A stretch of 64,000 nt of DNA from Beta vulgaris subsp. vulgaris (GCF_026745355.1 NC_079206.1:25173437-25237436), one strand, 5' to 3'; shown: positions 23,813-36,170, counted from the first letter of the stretch. The notes: generated by a model from the letters alone, not told the origin. Numbers and translations are program-made.

Positions 23813-24570
23813 GAAGCCTTTGATAAATTTAATATCTATAAAAAATAAAGTTGAATTGCAACTAAATGAAAAAGTTAAACGGTTTAGAACTGATAAAAGT
23901 GGTGAATACTATGACCCTAGTTATTTTTAATCTACGGGCAGTCTACATGAAACAACCGCAAGTTATACACCACAACAAATTAGTATAGTGGAAAGAAAGA
24001 ATAAAAATTTGCAAGAAATGATCAATTCTATGTTATCCTATTCCATTTAAGTGATGGTTTTTAGGGAGAAGTTGTTTAAACGAGTTGTCACATTTTAAAT
24101 CGAAATCCGATGAAAAATGACGAGGTTACCCATATGAACTTTGGTATAAAAGAAAAAATATAATTTAAGCTATCATCAAAGTTTGGGGATGTAGGGCAAT
24201 TATAAAAGTACCGGAACCCAAATGTAAAAATTGGGTGAAAGGGGGAGTTGAGTGCATCTTTATAGGGTATTCTCTTCAGAACAAATCTCTATTTAATAGA
24301 ACACAATGATGTTTGTCAAATTCACACTATTGTGGTGTCAAGAGATGTAAATTTTGATGAAAATATATATTCATCAATCCTAGACCAAAGGATATTATTC
24401 CTAATACCAATGTTCAAAAAATTGAGCAAACCAACATCGATCAAGAAGTTGACGAACAAACTCTTGATGAGAATGTTGGATCAACATCATCACGATCAAG
24501 GAGAAGTAAAAGGGCAAGAAGAGAGAAATCTTTCGGCTCGACTTTTCATGTATATTTAGTTGAAGGATCA
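23813..24570 (+). pseudogene. copia B integrase, C-terminal piece
   Basis: It continues A-F-D-K-F directly after the chromovirus, then K-R-F-R-T-D-K-S-G-E-Y-Y near 23880-23915 (second catalytic Asp region) and the Q-I-S-I-V-E-R-K-N helix near 23970. It ends with a low-complexity linker encoding S-S-R-S-R-R-S-K-R-A-R near 24490. Stops are frequent. Confidence 0.75.
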
Positions 24571-26120
24571 AGAAGTTCTCTAATGACTAAGTTTCGATAC
24601 ATATTTAATGTTGAAGAGGATCGTTTAACGTTTAATGAGGTTGTGAGGTCTCAAGATATCACTATTTGGAAAGAAGTAATTGATGATGAGATAGACTCCA
24701 TCATGGGAAATAACACTTGGATTCTAGCTGATTTACCTCCTAACCAATAGGGTGTAATTTGATTTTCAAAAGAAATTGAAAGTGGATGGGACTATTAATA
24801 AGTTCAAATCCCGTCTTGTGGCTGAAGGTTTCTCACAAAAATCGGGTATTGATTATTTCGACACATATGCACCAGTTGCTAGAATCTCCACCATAAGGTT
24901 ATTAATAGCTCTTGTGGCTATTCATAAACTTGTGATCCATCAAATGGATGTCAATACGACGTTATTGAATGAAGAACTAGAAGAAGAGGTTTATATGCAA
25001 CAACCGGAAGGGTTTTTCGTGAAAGGTCAACAACATAAAGTATGCAAGTAGATTAGATCATTGTATGGGCGAAAACAAGCACCAAAGCGACGACATCAAT
25101 AGTTTGACGAGGTTGTGTTATCCAATGGTTTCAAATTGAATAATTTAAACAAGTGTGTATATAACAAATTTTATAACAATGGTAATAGTGTCAGGATTTA
25201 TCTATATGTAGATGACATGTTGATTTTTGGAATGGATTTATCACAAGTTGAGTGGGCAAAATCCTTTCTATATCCAAAATTCTCCATGAAAGATTTGGAG
25301 GGAGGCGAATATCATCTAGGTATAAGAATTAAGAGAGATAGTGGAAAATTGATCTTGTCACAATCTTATTACATCGAAAAAGTGCTCAACAAATTTAATG
25401 TTAGTGATTGTTCTCTTGTTTCAACTCTTATGGACCCAAGTGAAAAATTGTTGCCAAAATTGTAATGCCGTGTCTCAACTTTAGTATATATGCGATGGTT
25501 ATAGGTTGTGTCATCATGTTATGATGATTACTAGACCGGATATCGTGTTTGCTATGGGGAGATATATTATTAATCCTAGTATGGAACATTGGGCAAGCTA
25601 TAGGTTGTGTCATCATGTTATGAGTATTTAAGTATTTGAGGAAAAAACATGGATTATAATTTGTCTTATAGTGGATATCCTTCGGTATTGGAAGCGTATT
25701 CAGATGCAAGTTGGATCTCTAATAGAGAAGATCATTCCTCCACAAGTGGATGGGTATTCCTCCTTGGAGGAGTTGCTATACCTAATTAGGCTTCCAAGAA
25801 ACAAACTTGCATCGCATATTCTTGAATGACATCGAAGTTTATCGCTCTATGATCGACGAGTAAAGAAGACAGTGGTTAAGGATTCTCATGTTTGAGATAC
25901 CTTTCTTGCCAAAACCAATATCACCTATTGCTATACATTTTAAAAGTGATGCAGCATAAACAAGAGTTTATAGTCAAGTGTATAATGGTAAGTCAAGGCA
26001 CATTGGTATGAGACATAGTTATGTCCAAGGACTTATCAAAGATAGTGCTATCACAATTGACTATGTGAGAACTACGTATAATCTAGCGGATTGGTTTACA
26101 AAGCCATTAGCTAGCTAGAG
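24571..26120 (+). pseudogene. copia B reverse transcriptase and RNase H
   Basis: Reverse transcriptase blocks are YKARLV-type FKSRLVAEGFSQKSGIDYFD (24800), YAPVARISTIRLLIALVAIH, QMDVNTTLLNEELEEEVYMQ (AFLNG altered to TLLNE), and the catalytic YVDDMLIFG at about 25205-25232. A short direct repeat, TATAGGTTGTGTCATCATGTTATGA, occurs at about 25500 and 25600. RNase H remnants are EDHSSTSGWVFLLGG near 25730, PNxASKKQTCIA and DWFTKPLA near 26090. Stops separate the pieces. Confidence 0.85.
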
Positions 26121-26688
26121 ATACTGTAAAAAGGATGACAATCGATTTAGGATTTGTGCCCATTGGTAATCACGAGTAGGGAAATAACACCCAATAATAC
26201 GTTGGGTCTTAAGTTCAATAAGATTAAATTCCTTATTTGATGATTCGAAGAACTTATATAAACATCCAAGGTAAAGTTCTTTAAATATATGATGATTAAG
26301 AGGTTGATTATATTAATAGATCTCTTGACATTATGCTTTATCACATGAGCATGTTTCTTCTAAGAGATTTACCTACGTAAGTGCGAAGATTGGCCGCTTC
26401 AAGGAGCTAGTGGGGCATAGCTTTGATGCACTTATGAATTGATATGGGAATATGGATTTTAGTGTCGAGTATATATTGGAAATGAGTATCTCATCTTGTG
26501 TGTGTAATATCTTCAAGTTCTCATTATGTGTTGTTAATGGTTCAATCGTTTATCAACACCTTTTGGATATGAATTCTTGGGATGGTGTATTATATTAAGT
26601 GGAAATTCAATCTTTGTACACGTTCATTTATGCATCAGATTGTTAATTATGATGCTTTTTCTGCAATAACTCTTTTATGGAGGAGGAT
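26121..26688 (+). other. copia B 3' untranslated region
   Basis: No coding capacity seen. It ends with the polypurine tract GGAGGAGGAT right before the 3' LTR. Confidence 0.6.
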
Positions 26689-27450
26689 TGTTGGAGATTT
26701 AGAGTATAACGTTAGTTTAATTCATGATATATTATTTGTATCACTTAATTATGGTGTCGTTACTAGAATAAGATATGTAATAATATGCTATACGTGATTC
26801 GTCGTTTGTTCTTGTGTTTCGTCAAGAATTTATTGGGCTTTGAACAAAAGAAATTGAGAGGAGCAGGGGCTCGCACCTCGCATGCAATGATACGCAGCAC
26901 AACCAGTAGCAAGCCTGTGAGGCAAGAAGTGGTTGCACCCGGCGATATGGAGCCTTCAGCAAGTCTGCTTGTATTCGAGAAGTCATGGGCTGGTCGCACC
27001 CTACGACCTGGATGGGTTACCCAGTTCACGAGTAACAATGTGGGTCGCACCCTGCGACATCATCCTAGTCTCGTGTTGCTTGCGTTATTTCGCGTGTTTC
27101 TGACGATTTTTTGAGGCATTGTTTCGGTGTTTTCTGAGACGTAATAACATAATATAAATATGAGGGAACTCATATAATGAATGTTGAAAAACTTACTCTC
27201 TCATTTGACACAAATCTCCCCAGATCAAAATCAGAAATTCTTCATCATCACAAATCTCTCACAAACTTATTTCCAATTGATAGTGTTCATAGTTAGTGTG
27301 ACCACTATTGTTTCTTCTTTTTATCTCGAAGGTGAATGTCGTATAACACGTGCTTTACGATTAGTTCAGAATATTACTTTTGCGAAAATGTATCACGCCT
27401 AGAATATTGTTCATCTTGTGACCCTTGATTTCTTCGTAATTTCCCTAACA
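26689..27450 (+). repeat. 3' LTR of copia B (762 bp)
   Basis: It starts TGTTGGAGATTTAGAG after the polypurine tract and ends TTCCCTAACA. Its last part matches 7668-7901. The middle has repeated GGTCGCACCCT(A/G)CGAC units (about 26990 and 27040). Frames at 26785-27114 and 27181-27402 are within the LTR and not genes. Confidence 0.82.
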
Positions 27451-28011
27451 CATTGTTTATTGAGGCAAACTTGAGCTTAATTCGAATCCAAAGAAATCTT
27501 AGCAAGTCATGATGGAACTAGATTTTTGAGTTTATGTTGGGAATACGTAATACAAAATCAAACCAAGCCAATTATACCAAAATTCCACTTGTCACACGGT
27601 GGCCAACCCTACACAACAACAACTCCCCTTTTCTAAAATACATAAATATAAATTGTAATCAAAGAATTGCTTTTCTAATTACAAAGATCTTCCCAAAAGA
27701 ATTCCTACATAAATAATCTCTTTAATCAAGGATTAAGAATCTGAGGTAGATTCCTAATAAGTTGGAAAACTTCGTTCCCCAAACTTCATACAATTTCGAT
27801 GACATTTTAAACCTACAACTGCAAAAAAAAAAAACATATATTAAAACGAGGAGCAAATTGAAGATTTTAACATATTTAACTCAGCAGTTTGAACTTGTAA
27901 AGTGAGACTTACCATTTTACATAGCTAAAGATTTTTCTGCTGTTCTTTTTTTCATCACGACACATTACTTCTTCATCTTACAAATAATAATCGTTTAAAA
28001 TGAAAGTATAT
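27451..28011. other. intergenic stretch and probable 3' UTR of the FLA gene
   Basis: AT-rich, without convincing coding or repeat structure. On the minus strand the bases below 28012 would be the 3' UTR of the FLA gene. An A12 run lies at about 27823-27834. Confidence 0.5.
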
Positions 28012-31000
28012 TCATCGACTGCAATATGCAAAATATGAATCATGTCCAAGTGCTGCAGCTAACGTACACCCTACTTCCATCAATTTTCCTGCACCATAGG
28101 TTATATAACATTATTAGAACTAGATATTATATATATATTTCTTATAATTAAAGGTTCAATGAAATATATTCATTCCCTTGAACAATCATCATTAGCTTGA
28201 CACAAATTAAATAAATTTAAAAAAATATAAGTGTTACTATATGCATCACTACTCGCAATTTTTGCACCTTCTTTAATAATTTTATTTTAATGTCTATGAC
28301 ATGCAGTGTTCAATTGTAATTATATATGAAATCAATAATTAATGTTAGTTATGGTTAGATTATACAAAATTATATTTTTCAAATATCAATTTTAAGTAAA
28401 TTTTCCCAAAATTTGTTTCTATATATCAGTTCTAAGTAAATTTTCCCAATTTTTTTTTTCCAAATATCAGTTTTAAGTATGTTTTCTCTATAACAAATAA
28501 ACAATGTTTTGTTACTAAATAAAGCAAAAGCAAATGCGCATGTGCCAATTACCAAACCATTTAAGAAATTAAAGTACTTTCAAATTGGATAAATTAAAGA
28601 ACATCATAATCATGACATCAATCATGCATGCATGCAGGCTGCAGCTCAACTATATTTACTAGTTTAGGTTAGAGCAATCTACTTTCGGGCTGGCACAATA
28701 TGTCAATATGTAGCACCAAAGAAGGTGGGTTACACAGCAAAGACCTGTTTTTTTTTTGTTGATAAAGAAGACCTGTTTGTTTCTTACTATATTCTTTTCG
28801 TATAATTGCATATCGAAGCTTTGATTCTTTTGTACGCAAACTTGTAGCAAGCCAGTTCATTTATGTGCCAAAAAAAAGGTACAGTACGTAAACTACTGCT
28901 AAATTTGCAAAATCATAATATTCATTTATTTTTGCAAGAAATGGTGGGTCATCAGTCATCAATGCCAGCCAATATTGTTCATTTCTTAAAGGTGTGACCA
29001 AAAAAAACTCATTTATTTTTGATTGGAAATCTCAATTGATTCGAGCGTGGAATAAAAATCAGTAACCACCTAGCAATAATTTCCACGGTGTCCCACAGGC
29101 CACACCCATCGGTATCACCAACAAAAATTAGTCAAAAAATGGCCTCAAAATAGCTGGTACATTGAGAAAACAGTTTCAACTACCTTTAATTTTGGTCCAG
29201 CGAAGATATTCTCTTAAAGTGGTGTTGTTGCATTCGCATAATTATTTTTTGTCTTAATATCCAACTTGGTATCAGCTATTGGTCTTTAGCATAGTTGTTC
29301 TTCTTAAGTGTCGGTTGTTATTATTACTTATTTTTACAATTTATGTGTATACTTATGAGTACATTTTAAAGATTAAAAGTACCTTTTATATATATATAAG
29401 ATTAATAATTTTTTTAAGAGTAAGAAGAATTCCCTTACAAAGGGTATAAATTAAGAATGCTTCTTATAAGAGGTGAAAATTGAACTCCTGTCCAGTCTCA
29501 CAGAGATGGAAGAAAGTCTTTATCAATAATAGGCCAACTTTGATCCTCATAAGACTAATAATACTACTTGCTAAACATAATTGTCACCTTGTGATATACT
29601 TCTTCTGGTTTTTATTAATTACGGTATTCGGACCTTTGTACTATTTAACATTAACTTTATCTGAAATACTTTGGCTCAAATATAAACTTAAGTTTTATAT
29701 AAAAAATGTTGTTTGTCTTAACTCAATGTATATTTACAAAATACAAAGTTTTCAATAATTGTCACTAATATTAACTAGAGATATTTATTGTCAAAGTTAC
29801 ACATTGGCAATCACTAAATATTTAATTAGATATTCGTTGTCAAAGTTGCACATTGATAAGGGTAAAAGTCGAAATATTGCTAATATAAGATTCGAGAGAT
29901 GTATTCATAATTCTAATTAGTTCTATGACTAGCTAATCTGTGCGCAATGGTGATTTTTCGTTTCATTTCTAAAATATATTTTATTCAATACTTGAAGTAA
30001 GACTTACTACTACTATACTCCCATTATCAAGCAAGCTTTTCTAATGTATAAAAAAAAAAAAGCAAGCAAGCTTGTTGTAGAAAAATCTTCCTATGTTCAA
30101 TGTACAAATTATACACCAAGTTTCAGTAAATCTATATTAGTCAACTTTAAGTGAGAATAACACACCAACAACTTGTCATGTCTCTTGTGATTAACACACA
30201 AATAGCCTATTCCCTTATCAAGGAGTAGTGATCAATAAATTGACAATAATACAGGCAAGTATGCCCGACAAATCTATTATTGTTATCGTTCCTTATAAAT
30301 ATAAGCTAAGCCAGCTAATGTGATAGTCACAACACAAGTACTTATTTGTTAAATTATTTGAAGTTCTAATGAAGGCAAACTAAAAAAATGTAAGTTTGAA
30401 TAGCTTAATTTATTAGGAATAATAAAACATGTAAAATCATTGGTCGTTAAAATAGAATGAGTTTGGTTAAAGTTACCTCTTCTTTGCTTAGCAACAACCT
30501 TTTTCACAGCCGGCGGCGCCTTAACTTCCTCCGACGGAAACAAAACGCCGTCAATACCCTGAACAGAGATCCGACCGTCCGTATAAATATCCGGGTCAAA
30601 CAAATAAGCCGACCCTTCACCTTGACCAAACCGGACCGACCCATCAGCTTCCTCTGCCATAACCTTATGAGGCAAACGCAACGTTTCATAGTTTACTTTA
30701 CCAAAACGCCTCACTGAACTGTACATACTCTCTTCCGTTTGGTACTCTGGTATTATGTGGTAGTACATTATCTGTTCTGGAGCTCCTGGCTCACTTAGCT
30801 GGTCAGCTGTCAACCTACCCATGGCCTCATCATTGGGGGCTAATACTGTAATTACATACCCCTCCGAAACCAGCCTCCCCATCTCTGTGGCTAACGATGT
30901 CAAGTTTACGAGGATATCGGCGAGCTCGTTGTAGCCTCCGTAATGGGTTAGGGTAGTGATGAAGTCCTTTACCTGGCTGGCCCCATCGAAATGATGGTGG

Positions 31001-31746
31001 GGCCCGCCAGGTCCAGGTGCTGGCGCCGGGGCTAGTGAAGGCCCTGGCGCCAGTGCGTCAAAGATGGGAACAGCTGGTGGTGCACCAGCTGGTCCCATCT
31101 TTGCACCTCGATGTTGGGTCCTCTTTCGAGAATCCATTGTTGGTGCGCTCGTTGGGAGCACCGCTGATATAGAGCGGAGCTCCCGACGATTATTGAATTC
31201 CTCTAGAACTGAATGAGGAACGAGAACCCTGTCGATCCCATGGATTAATCCATCAGGTTTTATTATTGAGTTTTTGTCTATTACCTCAACCGACTCCTCA
31301 ACCACCATTCTCTTGTTATTCAATGAAAGGCGGAGATGGTGGTTGGACAACGCCCTTTTCCGAGTGAACTCAGCTTGTTTAGTTAAGTTGACTCGAGAAG
31401 GGACAATGTGGTGAAGAATGAGGCTCTGGAGGGACTTAAGGTTTCGAGGTTCAAGCAAAAATCGCTTGAACTCCGGATTCAAGTCCTGTTCTAGAGCCTC
31501 ATTCTTCGGAGCAAATATGGTAAGATTGTGTTTGCCCACCATATCTTCCAGATATTGTAACAAAAGAGCCTTCTCTATCAACTCAGCTAACTCGGTGTAG
31601 GACGAATCAAGAAGTGCGACTAGGATGGAATTCGAGTTAATTTGCACTGTGCTATTGGGTTTGTTGGCAGATGCAAATACTAAAGAAAGAGAGAAAAATA
31701 TTAGGATGAAATATTTGGAGAGGCCATGGAGGTGGGATTTATCCAT
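28012..31746 (-). CDS. FLA: fasciclin-like arabinogalactan protein, FLA15/16/17/18 group, two exons
   Basis: Exon 1 is 31746-30477 (423 codons plus one base) and exon 2 is 28088-28012 (77 bases to TGA), giving 448 residues. The donor reads AGAG|GTAACT and the acceptor GGTGCAG|GA; the split codon becomes Gly. Residues 1-27 form a signal peptide ending FASA. FAS1 domains lie at about 38-178 and 258-404 with H1 blocks NLTIFAPKNEAL and VITVLAPNDEAM and H2-like blocks LILHHIVP and YYHIIPEY. Between them is the arabinogalactan-type linker ALAPGPSLAPAPAPGPGGP (231-249). N-glycosylation sequons are at N31, N74, N120 and N281. Exon 2 encodes a short Cys-containing tail and no GPI-type hydrophobic end, as expected for this FLA group. 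The product is a secreted cell-wall glycoprotein, probably acting in adhesion or wall organisation. It is intact and is the only clear host gene here. Without splicing, the frame would run 42 codons into the intron. Confidence 0.93.
28089..30476 (-). other. FLA intron (2388 bp)
   Basis: Bounded by GT (30476-30475) and AG (28090-28089). It is AT-rich and without a gene. It holds a threefold degenerate tandem repeat at 28380-28490 and short A/T runs. Small frames inside (for example 29480-29758) are not supported as genes. Confidence 0.85.
28380..28490. repeat. degenerate tandem repeat, three units
   Basis: The core ATATCA(A/G)TT(T/C)TAAGTA(A/T), followed by TTTTCCC or TTTTCTC, occurs three times at about 28383, 28424 and 28464, so units are about 40 bases. 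It lies in the FLA intron. Confidence 0.75.
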
Positions 31747-31990
31747 GGCGCTTAAATGAGGAATATGAAAATGGAGGGAGAGGGAAAAAAATTTAGTGTA
31801 TGTGTGTGTTTTTATTGTTTGATTCTTTGTTCTTCAGGTGCTATTTTGTTCTTGTGCTTTGTGTTTGAAATGACAGTGGAGCATGTGAATTTAAGCAGAA
31901 GGTTTGTTTGGAGTTGTGTGAAGGAAAAGTAGCCAATTGGGGAATTTGCTTGGGGGAAGAGGAAGATATATATATAAAGGTTGACACCTT
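31747..31990 (-). promoter_or_regulatory. FLA promoter and 5' UTR
   Basis: On the minus strand a TATA box (TTTATATATATAT, 31978-31966) is followed by a pyrimidine patch, CTTCCTCTTCCCCC, about 10 bases downstream, typical of plant core promoters. The distance to the ATG at 31746 is about 220 bases, implying a 5' UTR near 190 bases. Confidence 0.65.
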
Positions 31991-32153
31991 GCTAATGGAA
32001 ATCATAGCATTACAAACAGTCTGTACTCTGTACGTAGAAGTAGGCCCCACGCGTAAAGTGTTAGCTGACAATTTGTCTAAAAGTTTTTTAGTTCTCTCTA
32101 ACCAAATAAAACATTAATTAATTATTTGTTAATTTGATGAGAAATAGAACATA

Positions 32154-32410
32154 CTACCTCTGTTTTTATTTAGTTGCAACATTTTGACTTTCACGCTTCC
32201 CAATATATAATTTTAAATCGTTTTATCTCTAATTGTATGTAAGTAAAAATTATAAAAATTTGATATTATGAAAGCTTACATCGAAACGAATCAAACAAGA
32301 CCCCACATGACTATATTTTATTTAACATATAAATCAATAAATGTGGTCAAATAAGAGAACATGAATAGTGCAATTTGTCAAACGTTGCAACTAAAAGAAA
32401 ACGGAGGTAG
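32154..32410. mobile_element. Stowaway-like MITE (257 bp)
   Basis: Terminal inverted repeats are CTACCTCTGTTTTTATTTAG at 32154 and the complement of CTACCTCCGTTTTCTTTTAG at 32410, continuing through TTGCAAC to about 35 bases, flanked by TA on both sides (32152-32153, 32411-32412). It is non-coding. Confidence 0.88.
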
Positions 32411-32412
32411 TA

Positions 32413-33100
32413 TAATATAATGAATTATGGATGCATGTACATTCGAAGTCAGATTATTTGAGTATGGCTTCGAGTCCTCATACCAACAAGAAATCTTTCA
32501 TAAACATGTCGGAAGATGCCGTGAACCTGCCTCTTCGTACAACTAACTCTCGTTTCAAAGTATCATTGCCATTTTGCCATTATAGTAATGGAAGATTTCT
32601 GATCGCAAGCATAACCACTAGAGCTTTTAAGATTTAGTTCCTTAAAATATTGTTCATGATATCTTTTTCAAAATGTGTTTGTTAAATGCAAAATTCATTA
32701 TCTAAGTTGTTAGTATTTGTTAATGCAGTCGATTATATTAGGTGTGGAATTTGTATTCTGTTAATAATAAGTTGGTTGAACATGTTTCAATTCAAACTTA
32801 ACCCATTTATTAAATTGTTGGAAAATTCAGCCCTAAACGAATATGTGTATTAAACGAGTTACCTAATTAACCCTTCTAACCAATTTACATATTTCTTACT
32901 ATTAACTTTTAATTAAAATCAATTATTTTTTAACTATGAATTCACTTGATAGTATGCATGATTAGATTTTTTTATAGTAAATGCATCTTACAATTAGTGT
33001 TTTTTAAACTTTTACTAACTTAAACACAACTTTTTGAAAAATGTTAGTCGCCGGCCCAACCGAAATGGTGTGTCCAATGTATAATGCTCACTTAGCTTAT
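32413..33100. other. intergenic, nothing recognised
   Basis: AT-rich. A 68-codon frame at 32431-32637 has no recognisable similarity and no supporting context. No repeat ends seen. Confidence 0.4.
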
Positions 33101-33101
33101 A

Positions 33102-33355
33102 CTCCTTCTGTTTTTTATCTTTCTCACTTTCCAGTGCACATCTCTCAATGCACATCTTTGAACTTAAATAGCTTTCATTATATATTAGTAAAAATTATAA
33201 CGATTGAAGATTAATAATGTACTAAATGAGACGAATCAAACAAGATCCCACATGACTATAATTTTTTCTTATAAATTCAAAAAAAATGAGAAGATTCTAT
33301 CTAAGTATGAACAATGTCAAGATTCTAAGTGAGAACGATAAAAAAAACAGGAATA
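33102..33355. mobile_element. Stowaway-like MITE, degenerate
   Basis: The left end CTCCTTCTGTTTTTTATC pairs with the right end GATAAAAAAAACAGGAATA as imperfect terminal inverted repeats. An internal segment (CGAATCAAACAAGA(C/T)CCCACATGACTATA) is shared with the MITE at 32154-32410, so the two are related. Confidence 0.75.
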
Positions 33356-33507
33356 CTATGGATAGCAAAATTATATGAAATTGGTCTATATTGTCAATTT
33401 GGTATATCCAGTCATCTTGTCCCTATAACAAGTCTATCTGATTAATTTTTTTTTTACCCTCGATCACTATTGATATGTTTAACACTTTGGCAAAAATATG
33501 TGCAAAA

Positions 33508-33722
33508 CATACACTATCTCCATTTGTTAATACTTACAAGATATTCCTTTTAAGATGTTTCATATATAATAATTGCAATATTTTTCACTTTTAGGTGAGT
33601 TATCATACAAAAAAAAAAAAAATATATTGTTAAACACATGGAACATGCTTCACTATCTTTCCTTTTCCTTGGTTCATGTTACATTTCAATATGTTGTCAG
33701 TATTTAGATATACAAGGAGTAC
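33508..33722. mobile_element. possible Stowaway-like MITE
   Basis: CTATCTCCATTTGTTAATACTTACAA on the left resembles the complement of the right end (TACTCCTTGTATATCTAAATACTGACAA). The repeats are imperfect and the ends approximate. Confidence 0.45.
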
Positions 33723-33780
33723 ATATTATAGCTTATTAAAGTTCATCTACATACAATTGTAAATAAGAAAAAATTGAGAA

Positions 33781-34533
33781 AATGTCCCAATAATAGGCTC
33801 CTATTTTTTAGAATTGACAATAGTATATTCAACTTTTTTTTCTTCCCATTGTTAGGTTCAATTTTCCTAATTTACCCAAATTGATGTAGTATTAATTAGA
33901 CTTAAATGTTGATTTCATGTTTAGTTTTAATACTTTTGTTAAGTTTTGCCTAAGCCTTACTATCGTGATTTATTTAGGTCTAGAGTTTTAATTGACTAAC
34001 AAATTTTTTTCCCTACAGTTCTAATATCGCTTTCCCTCCCGCCTCACCTCCCCTTCCCATTATGAAATTTGTTGTCTTGTGACTGTCACTCACTTTTCTT
34101 GTTCTTTTTTTATTATTCGATGGCAAATTCATCTTCTTACTTCATCACTGTGTAATTTTTTTTTCCTTGGGTATGCATTCTATATTTCATAAGTCAAGGA
34201 ATAGTTAATCTTTAAATTTATTAGAAAAATACATGAAGAGTATGCATACTACTAAAGTATATACAGTATAACAAGATATGTCAGGATTCATCCTAAAGAT
34301 TATTATCGACCTACACTTTGACCTAAATAATCATGATTAGTAGTGTTTAGGCAAAACCTAACAAAAGTGTTAAAATTAAACATAAAATTAATGTTTAAGC
34401 CTCATTAATGCTACATTTGGATAAATGAGAAAAATTGAGGCCTAGCAATGGGAAGAAAAAAAGTTGAATCTACTTGGGAATAATCAATAATAAGAGCCTA
34501 CAAGTGGGAGTTTCCAATAACTGACACCATTAC
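33781..34533. mobile_element. foldback (MULE-like) element with about 200-bp terminal inverted repeats
   Basis: Reading from 33781 forward and from 34533 on the opposite strand gives the same series: TAGGCTC, TTCAACTTTTTTT, CTTCCCATTG, TTAAATGTT/TTAAACATT, GTTTTGCCTAA, TTATTTAGG. The arms are about 75-80 percent alike by eye and enclose about 300 bases with no ORF. No clear target duplication was found. Long inverted repeats suggest a MULE-type or foldback element. Confidence 0.75.
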
Positions 34534-34597
34534 TACCAAGTTTGGGGTTTCTTACACCATATATCTCGAATTTTATCTATTTCTCAATAATCCCAAG

Positions 34598-34839
34598 GGG
34601 TCCGGATCCTCTAGAGTTTTATGAAAACTTTACAAAGTAGAGTTGAATCCTAACCATATATTATAAAATCAAGGGCTTATGATTAGTGGGAAAGGAAAAG
34701 ATATGGGCAGGATATTCGGGGGAAAATAGGGAGGAATTTTGAGAAAGAAAATGCAAGCCTTTGATTTCTTAATCAACGACTGATATTTAACGAACTCTAC
34801 CGTGTAAAGTTATTTTGGAACTCTGAAGGATCTCAACAC
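34598..34839. mobile_element. small MULE-like MITE with 9-bp target duplication
   Basis: AATCCCAAG is repeated exactly at 34589-34597 and 34840-34848. The ends form an imperfect 45-base inverted repeat (GGATCCTCTAGAG... against the complement of CTCTGAAGGATCT, then ...TTTACA(A/C)(A/G)GTAGAGTT). It is non-coding. Confidence 0.82.
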
Positions 34840-34938
34840 AATCCCAAGTGTAAAGATAACCTTCCAAAATTGATTTGGGTTTATGTTCATAATCCTTTTA
34901 AAAACTCCACTTATTCTTGTAAAAATGATGTTGCTAGT

Positions 34939-35961
34939 TGTTGGTGTAATAAAAGACGTTAGTGCGTGTACGTTAGTTTTTAAATTTGTAAAGCTACTGC
35001 TAAAGTGGCAAGTTAGTTAGTTGTTAGTTATAAGTTGTTTAGTTTGTTACTAAAACTTGTACTTACGTCTCTCCTAGCTTGTATACAATCATTCTAAGTC
35101 ATAATTTCTTTTTCATTCTCTAAAATTTTATCCAATTCTCTCTCAAACATGATCCAATACTTCTCTCGAGCTTGAATTCTATCATGGTATCAGAGCTTGT
35201 TGAGCTCCTTTTAATCCGATCTTTTGCAAAATCTTGAAGAATTCAAGTTCTTCTTCTCGCTGAAGTTGATTAGGTCACCATTTCTGGTATAATTCTTATA
35301 GGAAACTTTTGAAATCTATTAATTTTCTTTGACATATTTACTAAAATTTTGTGACAGTCTGTTGCAATTGCATCTGAAAATTTTATGAATCTACTGAACC
35401 CATTTAAAATTCTCTAAATTTCACCTTAAAATTTTTTGAGAACTTTGTGATTACTTGATTCTATAATCTAATTATGAAATCGTAGTTTATACTTGTTCAT
35501 AATCTCCATTATCCATAGGAAATTGATTCATTATCTTCTTTGTATTCGAAAAGTTTTCCTTTCATCCTCTCAAATATGCACACTGAATGGTGTTCATCTT
35601 CATTCCAACAAATCCAAATTGTTTGTCTCATAATTTGTTCAGTTCTTGTCTTTTTATTCATATTCTTAACCTTCTTGACTTGATAAATTTGATTTTAACC
35701 TCATTCTTCATCATGCTTGAATTTGAACCTCATACTCCACCTCCACACCGAAATCCTACCAGAATCTATTATATACATCCATCTTATGCTAATTCTAATC
35801 ACCTAGTATCAATTAAGTTCAATGGAGAAGGCTTTTATAACTGGATAAAAGCTATAATTCTCACTCTTATTGCCAAAAATAAGCTCAGATTTGTTACTAG
35901 TCTCATCAAGAAACTTGATCTGAAGGCTTGGGGAAGATGCAACAATCTAGTACGTTCTTGA
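34939..35961 (+). mobile_element. Ty1/copia fragment D: 5' LTR, primer site and gag start
   Basis: A short LTR (34939-35184, TGTTGGTGTAAT to TTCTATCA) is followed directly by the primer site TGGTATCAGAGC (35185-35196). A frame from about 35587 carries a copia-like N-terminal block: Y-I-H-P-S-Y-A-N-S-N-H-L-V-S-I-K-F-N-G-E, then YNWIKAIILTLIAKNKLRFV. The element stops near 35961; the rest is absent from the window. Confidence 0.78.
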
Positions 35962-36062
35962 CAGAAGGGTTGTCTTATACATTTTGGAGGTCCTATAATA
36001 TTAATTAAATCGGATCCCTAAAAATAAGCAACATGAAAACATTACCTTTTAAAACGATCTAG

Positions 36063-36170
36063 TACTCTTGTCATTTTGTCACTTATTTTTTCCATTAAAG
36101 GTATGTTTCACTTATTTTGAAATGTTCTATACTAGTAAGTTTTTCACTTATTACGAAACGGAGGAAGTAT
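36063..36170. mobile_element. short Stowaway-like MITE remnant
   Basis: The right end ACGAAACGGAGGAAGTA is a typical Stowaway terminus on the complement strand, with CACTTATT spacing repeats. The left end TACTCTTGTCATTTTGTCAC is a degenerate partner. Confidence 0.5.

Noticed and set aside
26785..27114. 109-codon frame with higher GC
   Set aside because: It lies wholly inside the copia B 3' LTR and mirrors a frame on the other strand.
28380..28490. CRISPR-like spaced repeat
   Set aside because: Only three degenerate AT-rich units without unique spacers, in a plant intron.
29480..29758. 92-codon hydrophobic frame in the FLA intron
   Set aside because: AT-rich intronic DNA gives hydrophobic frames by chance; no start context or homology.
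32431..32637. 68-codon frame upstream of the FLA gene
   Set aside because: No known similarity, no promoter context and no repeat evidence.
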